From Candidatus Chloroploca mongolica (lineage in GTDB: Bacteria > Chloroflexota > Chloroflexia > Chloroflexales > Chloroflexaceae), in the NCBI RefSeq assembly GCF_004762035.2, contig NZ_SIJK02000037.1, forward strand, positions 1 to 48,537: a stretch of 48,537 nt of DNA. The letters run 5' to 3'. Position 1 is the first letter of the stretch; every line of letters starts with the position of its first letter. Below the pieces are notes generated by a model. It was not told where the DNA came from and searched no databases. It saw only the letters and a program-made list of their open reading frames with translations. Positions 1 to 7,970 of the stretch are shown piece after piece. The translations under genes were made by a program, and so were the position numbers.

Positions 1-60
1 CGGGTGCCCTGGCGGGTGCCCTGGCGGGTGCCCTGGCGGGTGCCCTGGCGGGTGCTCTGC
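1..60. repeat. 12-bp minisatellite, five copies
   Basis: Five head-to-tail copies of CGGGTGCCCTGG are visible. The first four are identical and the fifth differs at two positions. The array is cut by the window edge, so the true copy number is unknown. It lies upstream of the tdk promoter and is not part of a recognisable coding region in this window. It may be the 3' end of a repeat-bearing gene to the left, or an intergenic minisatellite. Confidence 0.9.
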
Positions 61-62
61 AC

Positions 63-99
63 GGGCGGTGCCAGGGGCCTGCGGCCCCTGGCACCGCCC
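63..99. repeat. Perfect 17-bp inverted repeat with TGC loop
   Basis: Arms 63-79 and 83-99 are exactly complementary (GGGCGGTGCCAGGGGCC against its reverse complement) around a 3-nt TGC loop. This gives a very stable GC-rich hairpin. No T run follows on either strand, so it is not a textbook intrinsic terminator. It sits directly before the -35 box of tdk and may end transcription from the left or be a REP-like element. Confidence 0.85.
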
Positions 100-105
100 A
101 ACAAC

Positions 106-134
106 TTGACACATTGTACAGATGTACGTATATT
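106..134 (+). promoter_or_regulatory. Sigma70-type promoter of tdk
   Basis: A perfect -35 box TTGACA (106-111) is followed after 17 bp by TATATT (129-134). Transcription would start near 141, giving a leader of about 33 nt before the tdk ATG. The promoter overlaps the upstream in-frame TTG at 114, which argues against that codon as the start of the protein. Confidence 0.75.
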
Positions 135-173
135 GACCAGAATGAAATCTGCCTATCTTCAAGGATTATTCAT

Positions 174-755
174 ATGACTCGACCTGGTTCCGGTGGAAGA
201 ATCGAAGTCATTTGTGGATGTATGTATAGTGGCAAGACCGAGGAGTTAATTCGGCGCATGCGACAGGTGATGATCGCCCGTCAACCCTGCCGTATCTTTA
301 CCCCTCGGATGGATACGCGCTATAGTGCCGCCCATATCGCCAGCCACACAGGCTCACAACTCGAGGCTGTGCCAATCACCTCGATCAAACAGGTTCTTGC
401 CGCGACTGAGGATGTTCAGGTTGTCGCCCTTGATGAGATCCATTTCCTCGAAGACTCGCCACAGGCGATTCTCGATGCCTGTCAGTTCCTGGCCGACCAG
501 GGGCTCAGGGTGATTGTGGCCGGGCTCGATCAAAACTATCGGGCCGAGCCCTTCCCGGGGATGATGCAACTCATGGCAGTTGCCGAACAGGTTGACAAGC
601 TCTATGCTATCTGCGTGCGCTGCGGGGCCTATGCCACCCGCTCGCAACGGCTTATCAATGGGCACCCAGCCCCCCGCGAAGCCGAAACCCTCGTTGTCGG
701 CGGGCTCGATCTCTACGAGGCACGCTGCCGCCAGTGCTACCAGCAAGCACCGTAG
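174..755 (+). CDS. tdk: Thymidine kinase, type II
   Basis: ATP-dependent phosphorylation of thymidine to dTMP in the cytosolic pyrimidine salvage pathway. The 193-residue product has the P-loop GCMYSGKT at about residues 15-22 and the Walker B-like ALDEIHF. Two late Cys pairs, CVRC and CRQC, match the structural zinc site of the small tetrameric TK family. The length is typical. ATG 174 was chosen because AAGGA lies 8 nt upstream and because the longer frame from TTG 114 would run through the promoter. The gene stands alone behind its own promoter and a GC-rich hairpin. The next gene on the same strand begins about 155 nt later. Confidence 0.95.
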   Translation: MTRPGSGGRIEVICGCMYSGKTEELIRRMRQVMIARQPCRIFTPRMDTRYSAAHIASHTGSQLEAVPITSIKQVLAATEDVQVVALDEIHFLEDSPQAILDACQFLADQGLRVIVAGLDQNYRAEPFPGMMQLMAVAEQVDKLYAICVRCGAYATRSQRLINGHPAPREAETLVVGGLDLYEARCRQCYQQAP

Positions 756-810
756 GCGTACGTCAGAAATGTTGCGCCTTTGCTTCAAAAAATCAATCTT
801 CTAACGTTAC

Positions 811-835
811 GCCTCTGCGCCTCTGCGCCTCTGCG
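811..835. repeat. Short 8-bp tandem repeat GCCTCTGC
   Basis: Three copies of GCCTCTGC plus one base lie in the spacer between tdk and the next gene. Similar CTCTGCG/CTTTGCG microsatellites are common in intergenic DNA of several bacterial groups. No function can be read from it. Confidence 0.8.
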
Positions 836-861
836 TCAAAAAACGCAGCCGCAAGGCATGC

Positions 862-867
862 TATACT
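862..867 (+). promoter_or_regulatory. Possible -10 element before the GT2-like gene
   Basis: TATACT lies 44 nt before the ATG at 911. No convincing -35 box is seen 16-18 bp upstream, so this is only a weak promoter candidate. Confidence 0.3.
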
Positions 868-910
868 AGGTACGCAAGGTTTGTACCACAAGCGGAGTAG
901 TTGCTGTCGT

Positions 911-1648
911 ATGGAACAGTTCCCTCTTTCCATCGTCTTGGTAGTCAGTCATCGTTCAACGGGGCTTGCTGCAGCCGTGGCCGAGTGCCTTGCGCTGGCC
1001 GCCGCACGGACGATGGAAACGGAGATTATCCTCGTTGATGATGGCTGTTCCCGCGATCTGGCCCAGCAAATCGATCGTTTTGCGGCCCTCCACGCTCCAA
1101 TTGTTCTGATGCGCTATCCGCAACGCCGTGGTTACCGGTCTGCTCTCTATGATGCCTGGAGTGCCGCCCGAGGATCGTACGTGATCGCGCTGGATCTCAG
1201 TAGGCCAGCGCTGCCTTCCTCACTTCCGCGCCTCCTTGCAAGTGCCCCGGGATACGCCGCAGTCCTGCCCTATCGCGAACCACTATCACACACGCTGCGT
1301 GATCGCCTGCTGGCCCTGCTTGGCCGTCGCCACGATGCGACCTTGCGTGACCCGGCGCTTGGGCTTGCTCTTCTGCGCAGTGATCTGCGTCAATATTGTC
1401 GACCAACCGGCTCTGACCTTTTTGTCCATGCCGAAATCTATGCGGCAGCCCGTCAGCATAGGTTGCCTGTCACGCAGGTAGCGCTGCCTGGCCTCGCCGT
1501 ACAAGCTCAGGCCTCGCTTCGCCCATCCTTTCCGTCGTCTGCCCCCAATCCTCCCGGCCAGGCTCACCAGCGGGCAGCCCTCCGTGCCGGGATCTTTGCT
1601 TTTGCCAGTGGATGGTGGTTGCTCCGCCGCTGGCGTCGTCGTTTCTAA
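911..1648 (+). CDS. GT2-family glycosyltransferase-like protein, DxD degenerate
   Basis: The 245-residue product starts with the GT-A fold pattern of family 2 glycosyltransferases: LSIVLVVS, then EIILVDDG at about residues 37-44. A later segment, EIYAAARQHRLPVTQVAL, matches the family helix-strand that ends in EVPV. The position where polyprenol-phosphate sugar transferases carry a metal-binding DAD (usually LDADLQ) here reads LDLSRP, so the second acidic residue is missing. A basic C-terminus (LLRRWRRRF) may contact the membrane. No C-terminal membrane helices follow, unlike many dolichol-phosphate mannose synthases. The next gene is 27 nt downstream and probably co-transcribed. The substrate is unknown, and activity is doubtful unless another residue binds the metal. 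Confidence 0.7.
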   Translation: MEQFPLSIVLVVSHRSTGLAAAVAECLALAAARTMETEIILVDDGCSRDLAQQIDRFAALHAPIVLMRYPQRRGYRSALYDAWSAARGSYVIALDLSRPALPSSLPRLLASAPGYAAVLPYREPLSHTLRDRLLALLGRRHDATLRDPALGLALLRSDLRQYCRPTGSDLFVHAEIYAAARQHRLPVTQVALPGLAVQAQASLRPSFPSSAPNPPGQAHQRAALRAGIFAFASGWWLLRRWRRRF

Positions 1649-1675
1649 GTGCAAATCATCAGAAGGAGACATCAC

Positions 1676-2113
1676 ATGAGTCAGCCAGACGATCAGCCGA
1701 ATCAGTCCGATCCATCAAATCAGCCCCAGGGCGATCTCGCCAATGAATTGCGTGAATTGGGCCAACAACTCGAAAATGCGGTCCGCAATGCAATGGAAAA
1801 CGAGAAGGCCAAACAGATCCAGAAGGATCTCTCCGCAGGCCTGCGCGAGATTGGTACCCAACTTCAGTCAGCTGTTGAATCACTCAAAGAGAACCCCCAC
1901 ATCCAGGAACTGGTCGAAAAGAGTGAGCAGGCCGTGAATCAGGCCCAGCAAAGCAAGGTGACCCAGGATTTCCAGGAAACCCTCGCTCGTGGCATTGCCC
2001 AACTCAATGATCAGCTTGCCGCTTTTGTGACCCGGATTCGTAGCGAGCAAGATCCACCCGCAAGTGGGCCCGCCACCGGTGAGACAACCCGCCTCGATCC
2101 CGAAGATAAGTAG
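1676..2113 (+). CDS. Hypothetical helical, coiled-coil-like protein
   Basis: The 145-residue product has no signal peptide or membrane segment. The N-terminal 25 residues are Gln/Asp/Pro-rich and probably disordered. They are followed by long amphipathic helices with repeated ELRELGQQLE-like, AVESLKEN and QAVNQAQQS heptads, and a disordered acidic tail. ATG 1676 is preceded by AGAAGGAG with good spacing. It lies 27 nt after the GT2-like gene and is followed by a strong inverted repeat. The family is not recognised. It could be a structural or membrane-associated helical protein, but nothing in the sequence fixes a role. Confidence 0.7.
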   Translation: MSQPDDQPNQSDPSNQPQGDLANELRELGQQLENAVRNAMENEKAKQIQKDLSAGLREIGTQLQSAVESLKENPHIQELVEKSEQAVNQAQQSKVTQDFQETLARGIAQLNDQLAAFVTRIRSEQDPPASGPATGETTRLDPEDK

Positions 2114-2126
2114 TCTCTTCCCATGC

Positions 2127-2155
2127 AGACAACGCCAGCTAAGCTGGCGTTGTCT
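2127..2155. terminator. Perfect 13-bp hairpin between convergent genes
   Basis: Arms 2127-2139 (AGACAACGCCAGC) and 2143-2155 pair perfectly around a TAA loop. The hairpin lies 14 nt after one stop codon and 38 nt before the stop of the convergent gene. It lacks a T run on either strand, but the placement fits a bidirectional transcription barrier. Confidence 0.65.
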
Positions 2156-2192
2156 CCGTACAAAAAAGTGCGCGGGGGCGAGGGCGAAGCGC

Positions 2193-3233
2193 TCACTCTT
2201 TGTGTCTGCGCCTGAATAGGCTCAAACCAGGTTTGTTGCCCTGGGCACGCATCGTGGCAATCAGCACGGCACCCTGCTCACGCCCGATTCGCAACGCATC
2301 CTCAGCAATTGCCTTCATCCGTTCACGCGAGACCAGTTCGCCTTCGGCAAACCAGCGCGATGCTGCGATCCCCGTTGCATATGTGCCCGCATACGACACC
2401 GCTACCCTCGGCAAGATCCCCCAGAAGGGAATCAGGCCAATCAGGGTTCGTGCAAGCTGGCGCCACGCAAATGCCCCCCCAACCACCGGCAGAATCTCGC
2501 GCATCCGCGCCTGGAAATCAGGCGCTGCCCCGTGCGCCAACGCCAGCCGATAGACCATTAAAGCCTGGTTTTTCGTCAGCACAAGCATATCTGCCGTGGC
2601 AATTGGCACCGATAAGATCGGTATTTGCATCGGAATCGATGAGAGCAAAACATAGGTGGCATTGGTATTCGAAATTGAGTTGACCAGGGTACGGGCATAC
2701 ACCGGACGCAGCCCGGTTACCGCCCGCGCCGCCGCAAGATGCCGGTCTTTCGGCAATCGATCAAGAATGGCCGCCGCGATCTGCTCGGGTACCACAGGAG
2801 CGCCAAGCTCAGGTAGCACAAGAATACGCGCATGGGCAAACTCAGGCCGCACATGCTCTGTCTCGTCTGGGGCCGCAACGCCAGCAATGATGATCACCGT
2901 TGGCAAGGCGAGCAGCGCCAGACGCCCGATGGCCTCGGCCTCGCGAGCGCTGAGTGGCGCACGCCCATCAACCGTCACCAGCAAGAGGTCGGCCTCGCGC
3001 AAGCCAGGCTCGGGTTCACCATACGGCAGGGGTTGATACGAAAATGGATCTGATCCATGTGGTCCAAAATGATGACTGCCACTCATGCGCAGGATTTCGA
3101 CCACGCGCTGAAAGAGTGGCCGCGAGCCAAGACCAGCAATCCGTACAACAACTTCGCTCTCTTCACGGATCGCCGTGACATCTAGCTCACGTAGTGTATT
3201 GAACGCCGATCCGAAATTATTCCAATTCAACAC
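2193..3233 (-). CDS. DUF697-like membrane-associated protein
   Basis: The 346-residue product resembles the C-terminal part of bacterial YcjF/DUF697 proteins. A soluble N-terminal half (VVVRIAGLG, LLLVTVDGR, TVIIIAGVA) looks like a Rossmann or GTPase-like sheet, but no P-loop GxxxxGK is present. A helical, partly hydrophobic C-terminal half follows (VLTKNQALMVYRLALAHG, then LIGLIPFWGILPRVAVSYAG), which is the DUF697 signature region. GTG 3233 was preferred because GGGAGGG stands just upstream. An extended -10 promoter lies about 33 nt before it. The gene is monocistronic and convergent with the helical-protein gene. Related domains are often fused to small GTPases, so a regulatory role at the membrane is possible but not shown. 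Confidence 0.7.
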   Translation of the reverse strand: MLNWNNFGSAFNTLRELDVTAIREESEVVVRIAGLGSRPLFQRVVEILRMSGSHHFGPHGSDPFSYQPLPYGEPEPGLREADLLLVTVDGRAPLSAREAEAIGRLALLALPTVIIIAGVAAPDETEHVRPEFAHARILVLPELGAPVVPEQIAAAILDRLPKDRHLAAARAVTGLRPVYARTLVNSISNTNATYVLLSSIPMQIPILSVPIATADMLVLTKNQALMVYRLALAHGAAPDFQARMREILPVVGGAFAWRQLARTLIGLIPFWGILPRVAVSYAGTYATGIAASRWFAEGELVSRERMKAIAEDALRIGREQGAVLIATMRAQGNKPGLSLFRRRHKE

Positions 3234-3265
3234 GCCATCCCTCCCTTGCCACAAGCACTGTCTCG

Positions 3266-3274
3266 ATTATAGCA
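3266..3274 (-). promoter_or_regulatory. Extended -10 promoter of the DUF697-like gene
   Basis: On the minus strand TGC-TATAAT is a consensus extended -10 element. No good -35 box is seen at 17 bp, which extended -10 promoters can tolerate. Transcription would start near 3259, leaving a leader of about 26 nt. Confidence 0.55.
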
Positions 3275-3461
3275 TAGACCTTTTCGCCCTTGTCGGGCCG
3301 CTGGTGTGGTATCATACGATTGGATTCAGGATCCCCAGACCTCCGAAAATTTCGCTTGTGCTGGCACCAACAGCCACCTTCGCTGGCCGTTTTCGTCGGT
3401 ACAAGCCTGGGGCTTCATTGTAAGCTGCGCACATAAGGCACGTTGTGCAAAAGGAAGAGCT

Positions 3462-4046
3462 GTGAGCGCTATCCGCATTCTGATTGCTGAAGACAATGAC
3501 CTTGTCTCATTGACGCTCGAAGAACAACTCAAAGGACTGGGCTACGATGTCATCGGGATCGCACGCTCAGGTGTTGAGGCGGTGAACCTGGCTGGTCGCC
3601 TCAAGCCCGATCTGATTATGATGGATATCAGAATGCCCGAAATGGAAGGTACCGAGGCTGCGGCACGGATCCGTGACCAGTTTCCCGTGCCCATCATTAT
3701 GCTCACCGCCTATGCTGATAAAGATACGGTGCGCAAAGCTGAGGCTGCCGGTGCGCTTGCCTATCTCGTCAAGCCGATCAATGAGATCGAGTTGCCCCCG
3801 GCGATCAATATCGCCCTCGCTCGCTTCAAGGAGATGCAAACACTGCGTAACCAGGTCGATGAACTCGAAGAGTCGCTTGAGGCACGAAAGTTGATCGAGC
3901 GCGCCAAGGGTATTTTGATGCAGCGCCTTGGCCTCAATGAACGTGATGCCTACGAACGCCTCCGGCAACGCGCCCGCGATAAGCGTGCCAAGATGAAGGA
4001 TATCGCCCAGGCTATCATCGAGGCTGAAGAATTACTCGGGTCATAG
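3462..4046 (+). CDS. ANTAR-domain response regulator (transcription antiterminator)
   Basis: The 194-residue cytoplasmic protein has a receiver domain followed by an ANTAR RNA-binding domain. The receiver shows acidic AEDND near residue 10, the phospho-acceptor Asp in LIMMDIRMPEMEG at about residue 52, the Thr of IMLTAY and the Lys of YLVKPI. A short coiled coil (LRNQVDELEESLEARKL) leads into ANTAR, seen as IERAKGILMQRLGLNERDAY and a closing helix MKDIAQAIIEAEELL. ANTAR proteins bind paired hexaloop hairpins in nascent RNA and prevent termination (AmiR, NasR and EutV are precedents). GTG 3462 follows AAGGAAGAG. No sensor kinase is adjacent. The protein is an orphan regulator, with the nearest kinase-like gene at 16608-17783. 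Confidence 0.9.
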   Translation: MSAIRILIAEDNDLVSLTLEEQLKGLGYDVIGIARSGVEAVNLAGRLKPDLIMMDIRMPEMEGTEAAARIRDQFPVPIIMLTAYADKDTVRKAEAAGALAYLVKPINEIELPPAINIALARFKEMQTLRNQVDELEESLEARKLIERAKGILMQRLGLNERDAYERLRQRARDKRAKMKDIAQAIIEAEELLGS

Positions 4047-4139
4047 ACGCGTTATGCACTCACGCTACGATGCCGTTGCGCCTCGTTCGTGGCTGTCGCT
4101 GACTCAGCCCACCAGCGGTTGTCCGCGCTACGGGGAAGA

Positions 4140-5177
4140 TTAACGCCCCAGTAGCCGTTCGTACAACCTCCGAAAGCCGTTGCCCAGTTGGTCGTACCCA
4201 AAGTTGCTGGCAACTTTGTGACGCCCATGGTCGCCAAAGCTCCGACGCATCGCGGCGTCTTCACCAAGGATCCGGACTTTTTCGGCATAACCGGCAATAT
4301 CATCCCGTGCAACCAGAAAACCGTTGAGCCCCTCATCAACAACTTCAGGCAAAGCGCCCGCCCGTGTGGTTACCACCGGACGCCCACATGCCAGCGCTTC
4401 CGCCGGCGCAATGCCAAAGCCCTCCAAGCGCGAGGGGAAGAGCAGGATATCACAGCTCTGGTAGGCGGCAACGAGCCCGGCTCGATCAGGTGAACCAATC
4501 GGCGTCATCTGGGGGTGCGGCGGTGCCGTTTCGTTCCCCTGAAAACCACCCGTATAGTAGAGTCGATAGTCAGACGGCAGTTGTTCCATGATCTTTGGCA
4601 ACAGATCAAACCCTTTGCGCCGCGTCCGGTTGCCCACAAAGAGCAACCTGATCCGCCCGTCCGCCAGTGGCAGGCCATCGTCCCGACGTGCGAAATCGGG
4701 TGTTGGCACAAAGACATCTGTATCAATGCCATCGTAAATAATGATGCTATCGGCACGCCCATACGTCTGCTCGACCTGGCGCTGCGTGAAACGGCTGACG
4801 CACACAACCGCATCAGCATACGCGACCGAAAGGCCGTCGTAACGCGACTCGACCAGGCGATAAAAGAGACGTTGGGCAAATGAACTGTAGGGCTGCAAAT
4901 CAGGGTCTGTGGTCAGGTGATGCACCGTCGTCACCACAGGCAAACCAGTTGCTTTGAAGCTAAAGGCGACCCGCGACCGCCCCTGCATCAGATCAAACCC
5001 GCGCCACCACCCCTCAGGCAAGGCACGACGAATCAGAAAAGGTAGAAAATTGTAGATCTCGGGCAACCGCAACAACTCTGGTTGTAACCCTGCCGCACGC
5101 ACCGAGCGCACAATGTTCTGAATGCCAAAATCCACCCCGCCACGCCCGAGTGGTGAAATATAGAGCGGTCGCACCAT
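4140..5177 (-). CDS. GT4-family glycosyltransferase
   Basis: The 345-residue product is a GT-B glycosyltransferase. The N-terminal domain opens with a glycine-rich loop (SPLGRGGVDFGIQN). The C-terminal donor-binding domain contains LLFVGNRTRRKGFDLL at about residues 179-194 and the E-x7-E signature in PSRLEGFGIAPAEALACG at about residues 254-271. Such enzymes move a nucleotide-activated sugar to a lipid or polysaccharide acceptor at the cytoplasmic membrane face. GGAGG lies only 3 nt before ATG 5177, and the next codon but one, GTG 5174, has better spacing, so the start is uncertain by 3 nt. It is the last gene of the 11316-4140 run. Donor and acceptor are not known. Confidence 0.85.
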   Translation of the reverse strand: MVRPLYISPLGRGGVDFGIQNIVRSVRAAGLQPELLRLPEIYNFLPFLIRRALPEGWWRGFDLMQGRSRVAFSFKATGLPVVTTVHHLTTDPDLQPYSSFAQRLFYRLVESRYDGLSVAYADAVVCVSRFTQRQVEQTYGRADSIIIYDGIDTDVFVPTPDFARRDDGLPLADGRIRLLFVGNRTRRKGFDLLPKIMEQLPSDYRLYYTGGFQGNETAPPHPQMTPIGSPDRAGLVAAYQSCDILLFPSRLEGFGIAPAEALACGRPVVTTRAGALPEVVDEGLNGFLVARDDIAGYAEKVRILGEDAAMRRSFGDHGRHKVASNFGYDQLGNGFRRLYERLLGR

Positions 5178-5227
5178 CAACCTCCACCTTGACCACCCGT
5201 GACTTCACTGGGAAACCATACGCACGC

Positions 5228-6409
5228 TCAAAACATATCTACGCTAAACGGCACCAGTCCCATAAACGCCCGATCAAAGAGGGCCAGCGCTTCCCGATTA
5301 TAGACCTCGAGCGTGCCAAAGGTCGCCGCTGTCCGTGGGCGCAGGTAACGACTGTAGATCTGCGCCAGAATGCGGCTGTCACACTGGATATCAGGCAATG
5401 TTCCAAGCGGCATCTGGCGTACCTGACAGGTGCCTGCCGCAAATTCCAGCGCAAAGATCTGTTGGTTCTCGACAAGCCAGTCATCGGTCACGGCGATCGT
5501 CACCTGGCCCTGCAAATCTTTTGGATAATGATGCGCCTCTAGCGCACCAACAACATCCAGGATGCGCAGCATAAAATAGGGCTGGATGCGGCATTCCAAT
5601 GGATCAGGAAAGAGCAAATTGACCGGTGCATCCGCAGGCGCTCGAAATTCAACCCTGACAACCTGGCCTTCATGCCCCGCAAGAAAGACAAAGAGTTGGG
5701 CGCGGGCAACCGGATCAATCGCGACCATTTCACGGCAATTCATCAGATCACCCCGGGCTTCACGCTCAAAACGAAAGATCGTATACGAACGCCCCTTGCC
5801 CTGCTCATCGCGCCAAATATAGCCGTAGTACGGGCGCTGCTGCCAGTCCCGCATGATCCGATTGCGCCACCACGCTCGTGTACGAACAACCGGGCCAAAA
5901 CGTCCACGCAGCGCCTCACGGTAGATCGCATCAAGCTCGTCAAGTTCGTCTTCGCCGACGGCAATCCAATGCCCCGGTGCCCGACGAAACGAGTGAAAAA
6001 GTGCCGGCTCACCACTGTAGATCTTCTGCTCCATACAGGTCGCCCAGCCGTAGCGACTGTAAAATGAGACCTTGAAGGGGTAGAGCATTGCCAATGCCAC
6101 CCCAGAGGAGCGTAGTTCGTCAACCGCGTGCCGCAGTAAGGCCCCGATATAGCCACGTCGCCGCAACTCGGGTGTACTGGCGACCGCACCAATGCCGCCA
6201 ACAGCGGCTTGCACCCCTGCCCCCATCTGAACCCGCAGATCGTGCAGTTGCAACTGCGCGACGAGTTGCCCTTCAACAAATAACCCCCGGAACTGAGCCA
6301 ATTCCTCGCCATCAAGCGGTACCAGTTCCGGGTTTACTTGAAAGGCATAGCTCTCGAGCGCCAGGCAGCGCTCACGATCGTCAGGGGTTAATGGCCGGTA
6401 CTCAATCAT
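5228..6409 (-). CDS. Eis-like GNAT N-acetyltransferase
   Basis: The 393-residue protein has the architecture of the Eis family: an N-terminal GNAT domain, a second degenerate GNAT domain, and a C-terminal sterol-carrier-like domain. The acetyl-CoA loop is visible as VASTPELRRRGYIGALL at about residues 75-91. FYSRYGW at about residues 115-121 aligns with the family segment that holds the general-acid Tyr. The protein ends in Phe (SVDMF), as Eis enzymes do, where the terminal carboxylate helps catalysis. Eis proteins acetylate amines, including aminoglycosides and protein lysines; the natural substrate here is unknown. ATG 6409 overlaps the upstream methyltransferase stop as ATGA and has GGAGA 7 nt before it, so translation is probably coupled. 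Confidence 0.85.
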   Translation of the reverse strand: MIEYRPLTPDDRERCLALESYAFQVNPELVPLDGEELAQFRGLFVEGQLVAQLQLHDLRVQMGAGVQAAVGGIGAVASTPELRRRGYIGALLRHAVDELRSSGVALAMLYPFKVSFYSRYGWATCMEQKIYSGEPALFHSFRRAPGHWIAVGEDELDELDAIYREALRGRFGPVVRTRAWWRNRIMRDWQQRPYYGYIWRDEQGKGRSYTIFRFEREARGDLMNCREMVAIDPVARAQLFVFLAGHEGQVVRVEFRAPADAPVNLLFPDPLECRIQPYFMLRILDVVGALEAHHYPKDLQGQVTIAVTDDWLVENQQIFALEFAAGTCQVRQMPLGTLPDIQCDSRILAQIYSRYLRPRTAATFGTLEVYNREALALFDRAFMGLVPFSVDMF

Positions 6410-7524
6410 CGAGGTTTCTCCACAACAATAAAGTAACTGCCGCACCGCATCCAGCCAAACAACCAGAGATCGAGTTCCATCACCAGGGTGATCACCATTA
6501 AGGCACGATAGACCGGACTGCCAGGGCGTAGGTGTGAACGCACTCGCTGGCGTGCCCGAATTTCGCGAGCCGTTCCTTCGGGTGTCGTCTGCGTTGCTAG
6601 TGAGGCGAGATAAGGGTCAGCACTTGGATCTTTAGCTGCTTGAGGCGGTGGCTGCGACGGTTTCTTCGCCGTGCGCCCCAGCACAGCCTCGCCGAGTTTC
6701 ATCACCACATGCTCAACAAAGGTGGTAAAGAGGCTGTTCCAGAAGACGACCTTGACCGGGCGAAGACCGGCCCGCTCAAAGGCAGCAACCACATCTTCCC
6801 AGGTCTCGAGCGCTTTGATATGGTCGGATTTCCGCCGCGCCTCTCGCGAAAAATCATACAGCCCTGCCCGCACAAAGAGCCGCCCAAGGCGTCGACTGAG
6901 ATTGATGATCGGCTGGATCGGCGACATCTCGCGCGTATTCGAGAAGGCGAGCATCCGCCCACCAGGGCGCAAGACCCGCGCCGTTTCCGCCAGATAGGCA
7001 TCAATGACCTCAAGCGGGAAATGTTCAAGAATATCAATCGCAAAGGCTTTATCAAAAGTCCCCTCGGCGAAAGGTAGACTCCGCGAGTCGGCCTGGGCCA
7101 GGGCAACCTCAGCGACCGCTCGGTCGGCAAAGAGCGTAGCCGGGTCACTGCCAACCATGAGATGCACCTGATCGGCATTCCAGACTGCGTGCTTGGCTGT
7201 GCCACATCCGTTGTCGAGCACAATATCAGTCGGGCGAAACCGTAGCAAACGCCGTAACGCCCGGTCACGTACCCCGGCAGCGAGCAACGGCGGTGCCAAT
7301 TCACGGTAGTCCAACTCTTCTGCTAGTTCGGTTTCATCGGTGACATACTTCGACACATAGTCGTAGTGCATCCCCCGTGGCATCAGATCAAGATAGCCTT
7401 CGCGCAACGGATAAACCGTGGCACACGAAGCACAATGTACTCCGTCGTCAAGCACATACAATGCCCGTGAGTGGCACGTCGGGCACTGCAATAGTCCATA
7501 GAGTTCATTCGTGATCATCGGCAT
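6406..7524 (-). CDS. SAM-dependent methyltransferase with N-terminal zinc ribbon
   Basis: The 372-residue product begins with a Trm112-like zinc ribbon (CPTC at about 14-17 and CASC at about 31-34). A class I methyltransferase domain follows: motif I is IVLDNGCGTAKHA near residue 100, and later strands read KAFAIDILEH and ARVLRPGGRM. The C-terminus holds a hydrophobic helix (ALMVITLVMELDLWLFGWM), so the enzyme may be membrane-attached. Similar proteins methylate small molecules, quinone precursors or lipids; the substrate cannot be read. The start overlaps the end of the small membrane-protein gene by 20 nt, and an alternative ATG lies 6 nt later at 7518. Confidence 0.8.
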   Translation of the reverse strand: MPMITNELYGLLQCPTCHSRALYVLDDGVHCASCATVYPLREGYLDLMPRGMHYDYVSKYVTDETELAEELDYRELAPPLLAAGVRDRALRRLLRFRPTDIVLDNGCGTAKHAVWNADQVHLMVGSDPATLFADRAVAEVALAQADSRSLPFAEGTFDKAFAIDILEHFPLEVIDAYLAETARVLRPGGRMLAFSNTREMSPIQPIINLSRRLGRLFVRAGLYDFSREARRKSDHIKALETWEDVVAAFERAGLRPVKVVFWNSLFTTFVEHVVMKLGEAVLGRTAKKPSQPPPQAAKDPSADPYLASLATQTTPEGTAREIRARQRVRSHLRPGSPVYRALMVITLVMELDLWLFGWMRCGSYFIVVEKPR

Positions 7525-7963
7525 CCATGCGCTGGCCTACCTGGCGTGCCAGCAGTGCATCAAAGACCAGCAAAAAGGCTCCCTGCGTCGCAATGCCATA
7601 CCCGAGACCCTGACGATCAGGGCGCTCGGCATAACGCAGGGCCACCGCTAGCCCGACGAGAATGTACCCAACATCAAGGCCCGCATTGACGGTGAGTATC
7701 TTGCGGAATTGCTCAGCCTCACGCAGGGCATCACGCGCTTCCAGCTCACCCGTAGCCATCCGCTCAGCCTTGAGCAGCGCACTCCGCCGTCCAATCATCG
7801 CCAGCAATACATCAATGACGCCCCAGGCCACGGCCTGAAGGCCAAAATGCCGCCAGAAACCGGCAAAAGGCAACATCAGCGCCCCGAGCACACTGCTCCC
7901 AATGCCCCATACCAGAAGTGGACGTAACGCACGCCGTTGGTAGACAAAGAAATTTTCTTGCAT
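7505..7963 (-). CDS. Small four-helix integral membrane protein, unknown function
   Basis: The 152-residue product has four hydrophobic segments at about residues 13-34, 42-58, 92-112 and 119-140. A charged amphipathic stretch (LLKAERMATGELEARDALRE) lies between the second and third. No catalytic motif is seen. It resembles uncharacterised membrane proteins found next to methyltransferases in Chloroflexota, and I do not assign a family with confidence. It lies 7 nt after the TPR gene and overlaps the methyltransferase, so the three are probably translated together. Confidence 0.75.
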   Translation of the reverse strand: MQENFFVYQRRALRPLLVWGIGSSVLGALMLPFAGFWRHFGLQAVAWGVIDVLLAMIGRRSALLKAERMATGELEARDALREAEQFRKILTVNAGLDVGYILVGLAVALRYAERPDRQGLGYGIATQGAFLLVFDALLARQVGQRMDADDHE

Positions 7964-7970
7964 AGCGCGT

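Noticed and set aside
1-60. 12-bp array considered as a CRISPR array
   Set aside because: The copies are head to tail with no spacers, and no cas genes are present.
114-173. N-terminal 20-residue extension of thymidine kinase from TTG 114
   Set aside because: The codons lie within and just after a consensus promoter, and ATG 174 has a good Shine-Dalgarno sequence.
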